A DNA stretch of 64,000 bases, from NCBI GenBank assembly GCA_019915135.1, contig JAHLMK010000008.1:1922001-1986000 (forward strand), read 5' to 3'. Both the position numbers and the translations under genes were made by a program. Within the stretch, counting starts at the first letter, position 1. Each line of letters starts with the position of its first letter. Origin of the DNA: Strobilurus pachycystidiatus (Eukaryota; Basidiomycota; Agaricomycetes; Agaricales; Physalacriaceae). Below the pieces are notes generated by a model. The model saw only the letters and a list, made by a program, of their open reading frames with translations. It made no database searches and was not told where the DNA came from. Shown piece by piece: positions 1-11,049 of this stretch.

Positions 1-1532
1 AACTCACGGATACAGTCCACGCGCCAGAATTTGATGGATGGAAGAACGATTCTGTGCTAGTGATCAGTCGCTCCAACGTATCCAGAGCTTTCGAGCCACC
101 AGCGAAGCCAGTGGTCGTCGGAGGTGTTCGTGCACTCGTTGCCGTCACGACGCGAGCAGGCCCATCTACAGACATCGAAAATACCAGGATCTTGGCGAGA
201 GAATCTAGAGAGATTTTAGCGGAATGGCATGGATGCATAGGCCTGCATACGGTGACGATCAACTACTTTCTTTATCTTGTAGCCATGTTTATCGCCTAAG
301 CTATCCGCATGGTTCGCGGTCGTGGAAGCTCCCTTCAGGTTATGGTGAGAACGAGAAGGAGCCGTGTGCATCGATTTATACATACCCTGGTTGCACCAAC
401 AGGAACATCTAAGACAATTCAAACCGCGATCAGAGGGATAGAACACAGAACGTACTCATGGAGCCTAAACCCTTCGTAACCAAGATGTCCCACTGGGCTT
501 GGGTCCATATTCCTATATCCTTCCATTTCGCGCCGCCTACCTCCCCAAGGTCTCCGTTGACTCCGCTGACATGTTCTTCGGCCAGTTGACCGGCGAGATG
601 GAGAAGGCGGTCGTCGACTAAAGATGAGTTGATCGCCTCCCAGAACGCGAAAAGTGCAGGAAGGTAGAGTTGCGTATGGCTGGGAGGCAGAAAGGACGTT
701 ATGACCGGAATCATGGCAGTGTAGGTCTGAAAGGCATCAGAGATGTAGTCGTTATTCTTCTTGGTTTACCACTTACATCTCTGGTCAACAAGGGAATGAA
801 TGTCTGTAGCATGGCACCAATACTGTCGCGCGCAAAGTACCGGTTACACTGCTCAGCCACGTAGAGAAGAAGACTGACTATCGCGCGCCTGAAATGGCTT
901 AGTCAGTAAGAACGCGCAGTCATGTCGTAGGGCAATACTTACGATGATTCGTGCACCTTTCCTTTGTGCCAAAGATGAGTTTCGACAACTTGCCAGAGAG
1001 GGTGCCATGGTAGTTCAAGGTCCTCGAGTTCAAGTTTACGCTTTGTTCCTGATTTGCTGGAGATGAGCCGTTGCAGGATGTCTGCCCAGCTCCTTGTGAC
1101 GCGCGCTTCAATGCCAGGAGTGATACATAGCTCGTAATACAGGCGAACTAGTTTGGCGCGAGTGGTCTTGGGCATTGGATATCTCATCATCAACCAACTG
1201 AGTAGAAATCAGTCATTCAGATATGCATGAATCTTGAACGCTGTGTACCATTGAAGCATGCCATCCCACGTGGTAAGCACGAGCCAATTCTGGGACTTTG
1301 CGCAAACGTAGATCTTGGCGACAATGGCCTCGAGTCTAGCCAGCATCACTTCCTCAGATTCGCACGCGTAGGGGAGGGAGTCAAGGTAGGATTGGAGGAC
1401 GACTTTCTGCTGGTCCAAGGATGGGTCGACAGGATCCCCGGGGGAATCACAGAGGGAAAGACCATCGTCGTCCATCTTGGGCCAGGACGTGTCGTTCTGT
1501 GCAAGCGCTGACAGTGCTGTCAGTATATCCAT
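1..1532 (-). CDS. BLM10: Proteasome activator BLM10/PA200, N-terminal part (cut by window edge)
   Basis: BLM10/PA200 is a giant HEAT-repeat protein that caps the 20S proteasome in nucleus and cytosol. Only its N-terminal part lies here; the gene runs off the left edge. The start ATG is at 1532. Exons joined at GT-AG sites give a continuous family-like order: LQSYLDSLPYACES and LVLTTWDGMLQ near residue 50-100, then CWLMMRYPMP with KLVRLYYELC, RSWADILQRLIS, LPWHPLWQVVETHLW, a segment around FARDSIGAMLQTFIPLL, FWEAINSSLVDDRLL, then NVPVGAT and finally ALDTLERLITSTESFFHPSN at the edge. At least six introns of about 50-60 nt interrupt this piece. It is divergent from the AIM18-like gene across 374 bp. 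The family call rests on these remembered signatures and is strong; the exact intron edges at 150-400 are less certain. Confidence 0.88.
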
Positions 1533-1906
1533 CTCGAGGTGGGCTGATATCACAGACAGTCTGAATGGCGGCTTTATATAGCTCGCAGGACGATGACGAA
1601 TGCGCTGATTACGCGTCCAGCGGGACACGCAAGCCTTCGAATGTGAACGGGATGCCGAATTCAGTATGCAAGAGGTCGACCCAAATCAGGAAGGCAGGCA
1701 GATCTCTCGGTGTGTTGCGCGGTGGCGGCGAGGTTTTATTCGACAGTCGTTCGGTGCTCCAGAGACGGTCGCAGCGCTTGGACAGTGGCACTGGCAGTAT
1801 CGAACAGAGCACGGCCGACAAGCATGACGCGCGTCGTCGAGCCCGGTCCGAACATCCCGGCCGCCCTGAGCCTCACTGCCTCCGGAGTCCTTCCTTCCAG
1901 ACCACC
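1533..1906. promoter_or_regulatory. Divergent intergenic region, BLM10 / AIM18-like
   Basis: This 374-bp interval separates two start codons that face away from each other, so it must hold both 5' leaders and promoters. Reading frames are open here on the plus strand, but they do not resemble a protein. I see no clear TATA box or repeat. Confidence 0.6.
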
Positions 1907-2971
1907 ATGTTCGTTCTACGGTGGCTGGCTGTGGCTTCTCCCGCTCGCACACCCGGGAACTATGCTCACCATGCGCGCCGTCTGACCACTTCTCGGATGC
2001 TGCAGTCCAGGAACCTGTCAAGGACCTTCGCCCTTGGCACTGCACTTGTTACAAGCACGTTACTGTTCGGTACAATATACGCCGACTATGACCAGACGCT
2101 CGAGACAGCGTCGCTGCAAGCTGACACGGACACTATCAGTGTGCTACCATTGATGAGCTCGTTCTGATAGCCACTCATTCAGCTCTAGCCGACTCAGACA
2201 CTGGAATCGCATTTCCGAAAACCCTACGGATGACCACCCAGGCGCATTCTCCCACACTGACTCTACTTGGAGTCGGCGTCAGGAAGGTGTCTTTCCTCAG
2301 AATCAAAGTCTATTCAATTGGATTCTACGCGGACCTCGACAGTCCCGAACTTCAAGTGTGTACTGCAGCACTTCACATTACACCACAACCCTAATCTCAC
2401 TCGCAAAGTTAAATGAAAACATGACTGCAAATGAAAAAATGGAGCAAGTTGTGCGTTCCTGTGCTTGCGTGGCCCGCATTGGTATGTATCGTATCACCTC
2501 TGGTTCGGCGCCTCGCTTGACTTTCAACTCAGTTCCGACGCGAGATACCTCCTTTCATCACTTGAGGTTTTGGTTTCCATTTGTACGAAGGAAAGCACTC
2601 TAACTGAAAGACAAATAGAGACGCCTTCGTCCGAGCAGTCAGTGCCAAGCTCCTGCTCAGACGTAAGGCGGATCAGCTCACAGAGGAAGAGGCAGCTGAG
2701 CTAGGCAACCCCTTGCGAAGGCTCAAAAGCCTTTTCCCAAATTCACCTCTGAAGAAGCATGTCCCTCTGGACATTTTCCTGACACCGCCCAACCAAGGAC
2801 AAAAACGGTGCTGTACGTCTATGTTTTACCGTCTGGCCGAAGCTCGGTGCTCATTCGATTCTAGTGATATTCAGAGACCTTGGAGGCATTGAAAACGACT
2901 GGATTTCTCTTACCCTGATGCTGCACTTCTGTGAGGGCAAGAACCCTCCAGTGATATTTAGGGACATATAA
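1907..2971 (+). CDS. AIM18: Chalcone-isomerase-fold mitochondrial protein, AIM18/AIM46 type
   Basis: This family (altered inheritance of mitochondria 18/46) has a chalcone isomerase-like fold and is mitochondrial in yeast; its biochemical role is unclear. The N-terminus is basic (MFVLRWLAVASPARTPG) and followed by a hydrophobic segment (TALVTSTLLFGTIYAD), which fits a presequence plus membrane anchor. The fold begins with GIAFPKTLRM and LLGVGVRKVSFLRIKVYSIG, then EKMEQVVRSCACVARI, PTRDTSFHHLRDAFVRAV and LLRRKADQLTEEEAAEL. It ends with LIFRDLGGIENDWIS and a stop at 2969-2971. Exon 1 runs 1907-2138, exon 2 2189-2355, exon 3 2409-2481 and exon 4 2533-2566; further exons follow from 2619. All junctions are GT-AG. 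The order of motifs matches the family end to end, so the call is fairly secure. Confidence 0.82.
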
Positions 2972-3324
2972 CGCGCACTCCATCCGCGTTGGTGCTATTC
3001 AGGCAATAAATATTGTCGCTTTTCACATTTTTCGCTCCCCTACGAGTGCGCTGTGGTGTCCTTGACGTGCGCTGTCGTGGTTGATCCGTGGGCGGCGACG
3101 ATTTGAGTTTGCTCAATGTCAGTGCTACGGTGGGTGAGTCTGCGGAGATCATAATAAAGGTGACGGGTACCACAACGATGGACACCGATTTATCTTCAAT
3201 GCAACAATGCACTAACCCTGGCAAGTCCTCGTTACAGGAGCGCTCAGGCCTCAGCGCTCTTTCTGGACGGATCAAGTAGTGCAACCATTTTTCGAGGGGT
3301 CGAGGTATTATCATATATGCAACA

Positions 3325-6300
3325 TCATTTGAACAATGTCAGCAACGGAGATACACTAGTAAGAAAGTCTTCAACTGGGGGGTGGCTGAGTCTTGGACGA
3401 CTTGTAATTGAACTCGAACGTGGAGGCAGTTCTCCATTCGAACTGAAAGAAAGAATGAGCATGGGTGTTGAGAACTCGTTGGAACCTCTTACCGGATCGC
3501 TACCACCGCGACCCTTCATTTCCTCCTCACTCGAGCCCAAGACAACGAAGCGCCGGTATTGCTCGATTGTCGTGGGATGCAGTTGCGATAAGCGCACCTC
3601 TAGAGAGACCACATCACGAGCCGCTAATGCGTAGCTGGACTCCGGAATGTTCGCGAACTTGGCATCAAACTCTCTCAGAGAATGCTCCAAAATCTGACGA
3701 GGACCTCCAGCCAAAATCAAGGTCTGCTCTGATAGCCAGCCATCGCTTTTGGATCTCGACCAAGGAGGCCAGGTAACCGGCGTACGTTCAAAGGAGAACT
3801 TCCCATCATCGATGGCGTCTAGAACAAAGTCGTACACGAAGTCGCCGCTGATCCAGTAGTCAGCGTCTGTCGAAAACTAGCAAAAGCTAGCTTACCTATC
3901 AAAAGCTTGCAGTGGATCCTGCTCCTTGTAGTGCATTCGCACAAGCATCCCTAAGACGGAGGGTATCACCCGAACAGCCCACAGCTGATGCTGAGCAATA
4001 GTGATGCACTGGTTGAATACACCTCGAGGATCCTCGACGAAGCCTGCCGGGCTGAAAGTCACCATCCCCCCTGCGAAGATCTCAGCATGACGGCTGTACA
4101 AGAGATGGTGCGATGGCATACCTGATCGATAGATACGCTTCGTACCCCACAGGGACGAAGGGGCGTCATAATGAGACCCATAACTTACGAACGTCAGATC
4201 CACTCTTTTCCATATCCTCTCGACGTAGGCAGGAAGCTTATGGAGCGTCTTCAAGGCAGATATGTGAACGAAGACAACCGACACGTCTGCTTTGTAGCCC
4301 AGATCCTTGCCTCCGTATCCTTGCAGGATAGTCGTAAGCATCTGGGTCTCATGATTCGACTGTTCGGTCAAAGATTTAGAAGCGTCACCTCGAGACGGTC
4401 TAGCAGGTGGTTTATTGCTCCACCAGACACAGTAATCTCGATCACGCTTGGAGAGGTATGCATGTAGCCAGGGCGGAACTTTCAGTACACCGAGCGCGTG
4501 CTGCAGAGTGGGATTGAGAACTTTGTTGGAGGGGAGCGTTCTCGTAAGTGCAGGTTTGGCTTGTCGGTGAGATTCGATCGGTGTTGGCTCGATTCGCGAG
4601 ACAAGCGCCATGATCAGAAGCGTATCTGGCGGAATCATTGGTTTAGGAATTTGGAACTTCAGTGAGAGAGGCGATGAGGGATGAAAGAAGATCATAAGGG
4701 CTTCGACCTTGTTTTCGAAATCCGGTTCTGTTGGTCGAATAGCGACCTAGACAAGTCCCTGTCAATGAAGACTCAAAACAGTAGGCGAACAGGTATGTAC
4801 CAATGAGTGTTTGCCCAGATGATTAGCGAGCGTACCCATTGCAAGCCTTGCTGTTTGGTCGTTGGCCTTGACCGTAGCAAAACGAGGTTTGTCCCGCATA
4901 TTCGACAATATACGCAGCACGTCCGAAGTATGGTACAATGTTGTTAGATGCAGATTCGTCAGCTTCCGTGGCATAGCGGCATCCAGACGTATGCCGTCAG
5001 AGTGGTGAATGGATAATTCGGAAAGAGTTACTGTTCCACAATCTCGTTCAGACGCGCCACCTTGGGAGCAATGGATGTTGCCCTCCCACTTGAAGTGCTT
5101 CGCGATGCGGCTACATTTGGCGTCATGATCAAACAATATCGCTCAGCGCACAGAACTCACGGTAATTTGGGAATAGCGCTATAAGTGCTTGCTGGCTCTG
5201 GTGGCATTGGTGGAGGTATATCGTAGTCATCACCAAACTGGACGCCCAAACCGGGCGAACTGCTACCAAAGTGCGCTGACTCTATGCTTTCCAAGAAGCT
5301 AACAGCCTCTGCGTTGAGGTCAGGGCTCTGTGCACCAAATTTCGTAGCCCTATCAATGATTAAGTATATCCTCAGTGGAAGAGAGAGTGATCTCACAGTG
5401 AGTGATAAGAAGCTGCTGAAGCAGCTGGAGCGGCCCAAGTGGAAGACGAAGGGGCCATCCAAGAGGCATCTACGACATCAGAGGATGAAACTCGAGGTAG
5501 AAAACTATTCGCGTACTAGCACCAGAAGTCATGGTTGTCGCAGATGCCGGCCGGTCAGTCGACGGGGATGCACTTGACGGAACTGCGTTCGTCGGCGTAG
5601 AGCTACTGGCTTCTGGGGGTTTACTTTTCTTGAACGAAAGGCCGGAGTATGACTTCGAGCCGTCCAGGATGTCACGCATCGCCACATTGCGTTTGGTATC
5701 AATCCCGTTAACCTTGCCAGCTCCACCGCCGTCGATCTCGGAATAGGACATGATTTTGACGCGACCGGGTTGTCTGTGTGCTGGAATCTTGGGTCCAGCG
5801 GGCTTTGGTATTTGTGGCGTCTTTTCCTGAGCTATGGTAGGTGCATTGGCATGTGGCATGATAGGCGTTGACTGATGGGGAAGGAGCGGGGTGCTTTTTG
5901 TCGAGGACAGACCCGCTACAGCAGGAGAAGGTAGCGGAGAGGGCTTGACAGACGATACCTGCTTCGTCCCTACGACGGCCGGGAGGGATGAGGTATTGAC
6001 CTGCAACTTAGGCCGATCCCCGAGTACTGGTATGCTCGTCTTGGACGTGGATGCAAGAGGTTTGACGTCCGATGCAAAAAGCGAAGCAGCAAGAGGGTCC
6101 ATCTCCTGGAGTTGTGTGTAAGCCACATATGGTTCATGTCAACACAACTTACATTCTTGACACTGGATGATTTCGGAGGAGAACTTGAACTGTGCTATAT
6201 AGGATAACGAATCAGCATCTTCCATGATTGAGTTTGGCAGCCTCATACGGTTTTAAGCACTTTCTTGGGAGGTTTCCGCTTTATCAAAGGAATCTGTGTG

Positions 6301-7224
6301 CAAGTAGTGTCATGAGCGTATGGATAGATTACGACCAAGGAGGGGGGGGGACGAACGTCAGAATCTGAACTAGACATGGAAGGGCTCCGCTTTCGTTTGG
6401 CCTGAGTGGCAGTAGACTGGTCTGAGGTTTAGTACGGAGAAGTGCCCGAGGGTTGATTGTCATCGCACGCTTTGCCTTTTCTTTTTCGAAGAAGTTGATG
6501 CTGAACTCGACTTGCCCTTGACTTCCTGGGTAAGAATGAGGTGACTATGTAACGGATCAGCCCAAAAATTCGCACATATTTACCGCCAGGTAGGATCTTG
6601 TCTTCTTCCTCTCGTGTAAGAGGTTTCTTCTCGTCCTGTTTGAGTATTTTACGGAAGTACTTTTTCTCCATCTCTGCAGGTAAGACGAGAATGTATTAAT
6701 ACTCTCGAATGCGCATCTACACTGTACTTACTGATCCAATCTTCGTCGGGTCTAACGATATAACCAGGTGGATAGTCATTGTTGTCCTGGCCGACATTGA
6801 TCCAGAAACTTTCCATGAGCCTTGCGCAGGTTCCGATTATTGAGGCATGAGGCTCCCAGCTGAGAAGGAAGAGACAAGACACAGACAAGAGCGCAAGAAG
6901 ACAGAGTCGAGTGAGTGGAGGAAGTGTCACAAGAAAGGCAGCCGTACGTGTTCTCGCTCTCCTCGTCGTACCCATACCACTAGAAAAAGTTTGTTATGAT
7001 ATTCAATGTCTGCAGGCAAAGAATAGTGCAGATGTTACCTTGATAAGGTATTCCCACTGTCCGTCATCGTCCATTTGATCAAGTTCGAGCACTCGAGCAG
7101 CAAGAATGACCTCTGCGACACTAATTTGAGAAGGCCAAACGCGAAAAGGAAAACGCGCCTCACCAACATGGAACTCCTCCTCCTCCTCCTCCACTTTCTT
7201 GGCTTTCGTCTTTTTCTTTGGCAT
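3325..7224 (-). CDS. Chromodomain protein with Chp1-like layout, heterochromatin candidate
   Basis: The N-terminus is a basic/acidic leader (MPKKKTKAKKVEEEEEEF) followed at once by a chromodomain. Splicing gives HVEVILAARVLEL, QWEYLIKWYGYDEES and NTWEPHASI; the aromatic cage positions (Tyr of EYLIKW, Trp of the WYGY loop, Trp of TWEP) are present, so it should bind methylated histone lysine. Next come RLMESFWINVGQDNNDYPPG and a basic helix (EKKYFRKILKQDEKKPLT), then several hundred disordered Ser/Pro/Lys residues (about 5470-6500). A C-terminal conserved half (3325-5136) has a stretch beginning FKWEGNIHC, then VVFVHISALKTLHKLP, HQLWAVRVIPSVLGMLV and DADYWISGDFVYDFVLDAI. A chromodomain followed by a long linker and a large folded C-terminus resembles fission yeast Chp1 (RITS complex), but I cannot assign the C-terminal fold by eye. 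About ten introns; edges in the linker are uncertain. It is divergent from MTC1 with 102 bp between starts. Confidence 0.62.
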
Positions 7225-7326
7225 GGTAGAAAGCAAGTTAGTACTAGTAGTTACGTCAATCTAGGCTTTCAGTAGCACGTGCTGGTATCTGAACTCTATT
7301 GCCTCCTGCCACTGGCGCCCACCACA

Positions 7327-8729
7327 ATGTCCAAAGGCAAATCGAAATCCAAGCAGGAAGAGGCCCTCCAGCTCCTTGACGACCTCGACTCCTTCACCAC
7401 TCTCGGCCAATCCACCGATGATTCCTCTCCGGCGACGTCTACCAATCCCAATGAAGGCGAAGCGGAAGTCCTGGCCTTTCTCGACGAGATAACGCAGAAG
7501 AGTGCAGGACCGACTCGCCCTACCACCGCCTCCCATCATCTCGAGAAGCCATTATCTCGCTCGGCGACTCCGACGCTCAGGAAGAGCACCGAACGAGTCC
7601 GCCTGGGCGGCTCCTCGCTCGCTGGCACGACTACACCCCCTTCTTCGGCCAAATCTGCCACACCACCGTCTTCCAGGCCAGATTCCGTCGAGCCAAGTGC
7701 TGCTCCGGCCGGAGGCTGGGGATGGGGGTCTGTCTGGAGTAGCGCTTCAGCTGCTATACAGCAGGCCAAGACTGTCGTTGACGAGCAGGTGAAACAGTTA
7801 CCCAACAACGAAGTGGCTAGGAAGTGGGGCGAGGGTGTATACGAATACGCAAAGACAGCTCAGCTAGATAAACTCGGTGGGGTCTCTGCCACCGCTTCGG
7901 CGTCTACAGCTAACACTTCCGTCAGGTCAAGATTTCAAGCGCGTCGGTCTTACCACCCTAACCGACCTCCTCAATGTTGTCGCGCCTCCCATCTCCGAAC
8001 ATGAAGTCATCCAAGTCTGGTTGAGCCATGATATGACAGGGTTCGACGGTGTTGAGTCTCTGGTTTATCGTTCTCTGGCCAGGGTGAGGAGGGTCTTACA
8101 TCTATCTGCATACGTGCATCTCATTCACCGCTGCCTAGATACTGGAACAGGTCGAAGGTGGTGACTTGATTGTCAACAGAGGCGAGGAGTCTCGTCCTAA
8201 GGAGGGCTCAGCAGAAGGCAGAGATCTCAACACAGTTGAGGGCTATGAAGCTGCCGTCAAGTTGGCCCAAGCCAATTTGGACGAACTCATCAAGAGGAAA
8301 GACTCTACAAAGCCTTCAGCTCAGCCCTCTGCGCAATCCCCCGTCTCTTACTCATATGTTTATCTTCGTGTCCAACCGTTCTTCACATCGTACACCCTTC
8401 CATCCACGTCGACTCCGGACGCTGTTTCTTCTTCCCCAGCAGAGCCTTCGGTTCAACAGCATCTGCAATACTTGCTCTACCTCTCCGACCCTTCTCACAA
8501 TATCATTCACACTACTGTGACCCAAAGCGTTCCTGGCTCGTGGCTCGCCGTTTGGGATGAACACGACTGGGTGGAGGATCTTGTTGCGGAGGCTCTTCGT
8601 GTTGGTATCGAAGTTATCGGGCAGGAGTATGTTGTATCTAGAATGGGCTCACTTCTGAGCGGGAAGAAAGGTGACGTGTCAGAGACTGTAGTAGAGGCTG
8701 ATGAGAAGAACGGTCAGGACGAAACATGA
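7327..8729 (+). CDS. MTC1: Maintenance of telomere capping protein 1 (MTC1 family)
   Basis: MTC1 was named from a yeast telomere-capping genetic interaction; its molecular role is not settled and a Golgi/vesicle link has been proposed. The start ATG at 7327 gives MSKGKSKSKQEEALQLLDDL, the family's acidic-Leu N-terminus, then a Ser/Thr/Pro linker. The conserved core follows: GGWGWGSVWSSASAAIQQAK, then NNEVARKWGEGVYEYAK. A first intron starts just after DKL and ends before GQDFKRVGLTTLTDLLN; VAPPISEHEVIQVWLSHDM follows. A second intron splits SLAR from ILEQVEGGDLIVNRG. The C-terminal half has YSYVYLRVQPFFTSY, VQQHLQYLLYLSDPSH, WLAVWDEHDWVEDLVAEALR and VGIEVIGQEYVVSRMG, and it stops at 8727-8729. 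Length (about 430 residues) and motif order fit the family. Confidence 0.85.
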
Positions 8730-8850
8730 CTATTGGTCTGATTTGTAGTTCGAGGTAGTTCCTTACCACCGGTGAAGCTTGGATTTGTACTACTACTGAA
8801 ATACCTCTCGTGCAAACAAGGGTGTCATTCTCAAGTCAAGTCTACAACAA

Positions 8851-9962
8851 TCACTTTTTAACTTCCTCTGTCTTGGGAGGCGGTAATGGTTTCAAGTTCT
8901 CTGGCCGCGGAGCCTTGGTGCCGTCTCCGACCTGCTCCCAGGGTGAAAGTGATTCGAAGTTGCTAGTACATCTGTTAGTATGCTATCCATCGCGGAAATA
9001 GAGGATAGTCATACCGGAAGGCCTGAGTGAGTTGCAGAGGTTCGTATACAACACGCTTGCGCTCTTCGTCGTAACGGAGTTCGGTGTATCCCTAGAACGC
9101 GTCACTTGGTTATCAGTCATAAACGTGATCTTAAGAAACATACTGTGAGTGGGAAGTCTTTGCGAAGAGGGTGACCCTCGAAGCCTGTTGCGAATGAGAA
9201 TCTTGTTGCGCGCTAGATCATAGGTTGAGGCGTACCGTAATCAGTAAGAATTCGGCGACTACGAATTTTGTTAGCGTGAATGCGGCAAGGAAGACGTTTG
9301 CACGCACAGGTCAGGATGGTCGCTGAAAAAGATTCCGTATAGATCCCAAGCTTCACGCTCATACCTATTAGAATGTCATGTAAACTGTGGCGAAGCAGTA
9401 TGACCTTGAAAACGCACCAGTCGGCTCCTCTGAAGATCTCAACAGCACTGGGAACAGGATCTCCCTCGGAAGCGTAGGTCTTCACCCTGATCCTGCCGGC
9501 GTGCTTGACACTGAGCAGATGATAGACCACTTCAAATCTCTTCTCCCGCTCGGGATAGTCTGCACCGCTGATATCCATGCACGCCTTGAATTGACACTGC
9601 GAGTGGTCCCGAAGGAAGGTGAGGATCGGGAGAATGCCAGAGGGAGCGGTGTAGAGGGTCAGCTCATCCTTGAGGACGGAGAACTGCTGGATGTATTTAG
9701 GGAGGCACTGGGTGAGATAAGAGCCATAGGTGTGGAGGGCCTCTGCCGCCTCGGCGTACTTGGAGATGGTCGGGTTGGGAGAGGTGGGTTCGGTGAATGG
9801 TGATGCGGAGGCTGCAGGAGACGGTGAGCTTGGAGGCGCGAGCGACGATGAGGACGCACCCTTGGAGGACGCCGACGACTGAATGCAGCGGCGTGCGGCG
9901 ACGGAGCGGAATGCTGTGGCTTTGAGCACCTGGCTGGGCCGCAACGCGACTCGGGCAAACAT
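8851..9962 (-). CDS. NDUFS3: Mitochondrial complex I subunit NDUFS3 (30-kDa, NuoC-like)
   Basis: This is the peripheral-arm NuoC-type subunit of NADH:ubiquinone oxidoreductase in the mitochondrial matrix. The start ATG at 9962 opens a Ser/Ala/Arg-rich presequence (MFARVALRPSQVLKATAFRS), typical of matrix import. The mature part begins YGSYLTQCLPKYIQQFSV and carries ELTLYTAPSGILPILTFLRD, FKACMDISGADYPERE and RFEVVYHLLS. The signature YEREAWDLYGIFFSDHPDL is followed by [38 protein letters not shown] and AFRNFESLSPWEQVGDG, ending PLPPPKTEEVKK with a stop at 8851. Four or five short introns lie between 8960 and 9415. It shares a 60-bp divergent promoter with SPF27. Very secure. Confidence 0.95.
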
Positions 9963-10022
9963 GGCAAGAGTCTGAGACGGGTCGGCATTTGCCGGCGCTG
10001 CTTGGCATTGAACAACATCATC

Positions 10023-10822
10023 ATGGAACCACCAACTCGTGAAATACTCGACTCGCTACCCTACTACGACAACGACCTCGAACAGTTTCCCCTTCTCAAG
10101 CAAAAGGTAGAGCGTGAATTGGCCCGCCAGGCCAAGGCCCCCACTACCCTCCATCCCAACGTGCCTCCACCTTATGAGCTCTTTTCCGTGCGTGGTGCTT
10201 CCAAGCCAGTCATCTAGCTCGACGCTGATAGCTGGCCCGCAGAAAAGCCCGATGCTTAAGGCAGAACTTGAACGTATTGAATCACATCAACCGTTTCCTC
10301 CCATCGACACGCATCGTTACACATTACCAACGCCGTCGTTGCCTGGTACAGACGAGGAGTGGCAGGCCGCACTTAAAAACGCGCGGGCTCAGCTAGAACA
10401 TCAGCATCTGCGGTCAGTCCGTGTTGCCTTATAGCATGAATCATCTTTTCTCAATGGTACGTAGGCAAACGAATCTGACATTACTGCAAACCTATGGTCC
10501 GAATGCCTGGCGCATCCACAATTACCTTCTGGAATCGACTGCGACCCAAACCGAGAAGGCATTGGAGGAGCTCAAGGAGCTCACAGTTGAAGTTAACAGA
10601 GATCGCAGAAACACACAGGCAAGCCGACAGCTCTCGTTAGATTATTGTCAGTTAAATAAGCCTGTTCTGCAGACACGGCTGGGGTCCCAGCTGACAACGC
10701 TGGAAACACGGTGGACGGAGTTGATATCGAGTGTTCTGCAGATAGAGATGGCCAATGTCGCGTTGGACGTAGAGATAGATAAATTGAACCAGCGCGAGGT
10801 CGAGCTGGCTGCGATGGTGTAG
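10023..10822 (+). CDS. SPF27: Pre-mRNA-splicing factor SPF27 (BCAS2/Cwf7), Prp19 complex
   Basis: SPF27 is a coiled-coil subunit of the Prp19/NineTeen complex of the spliceosome. The first ATG in frame (10023) gives MEPPTREILDSLPYYDNDLE, the family's N-terminus. Exons then read KQKVERELARQAK, SPMLKAELERIES, LRQTNLTLLQTYGPNAWRIH and LEELKELTVEVNRDRRNTQ, and the C-terminal helix begins TRLGSQLTTLETRWTELISS. Stop at 10820-10822. The first two introns are GT-AG. The third (10619-10672) is GC-AG and is needed to bring RDRRNTQ against TRLGSQL, matching the RKNMQ..GSQL spacing I know for BCAS2. That intron is 54 nt and stop-free, so a retained form would only add 18 residues. Divergent from NDUFS3 across 60 bp. 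Confidence 0.9.
10619..10672 (+). other. GC-AG intron in SPF27, in-frame and stop-free
   Basis: The exon ends in ACACAG and the intron opens with GCAAGC, close to the usual GC-donor consensus, and closes with TTCTGCAG. Its 54 nt are a multiple of three without a stop. Removing it restores the family spacing between RNTQ and TRLGSQL. Confidence 0.75.
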
Positions 10823-11049
10823 TAGTCTGTAGTAAACAGATGCAAATCCGGCGATTGAATCGGCAACGTTTTGAAGTGTCCATTCCTGGAGGTCTCTCTT
10901 GCAGGTGAGTGCTCGTCGCCGTTGTCCCCGACGAGCAACTGTCTGTCTGCCGACGCCGCGCTCGTCGTCCCACGCACGTCTAATATTGTCCCAGAACTCG
11001 TATCCCGGACACGCGGATTCATCATACTACGGCGTCTTGTGACGCGTCT

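Noticed and set aside
10002..10022. An earlier start for SPF27
   Set aside because: The codon at 10002 is TTG; the first ATG in frame is 10023 and begins the family's N-terminus.
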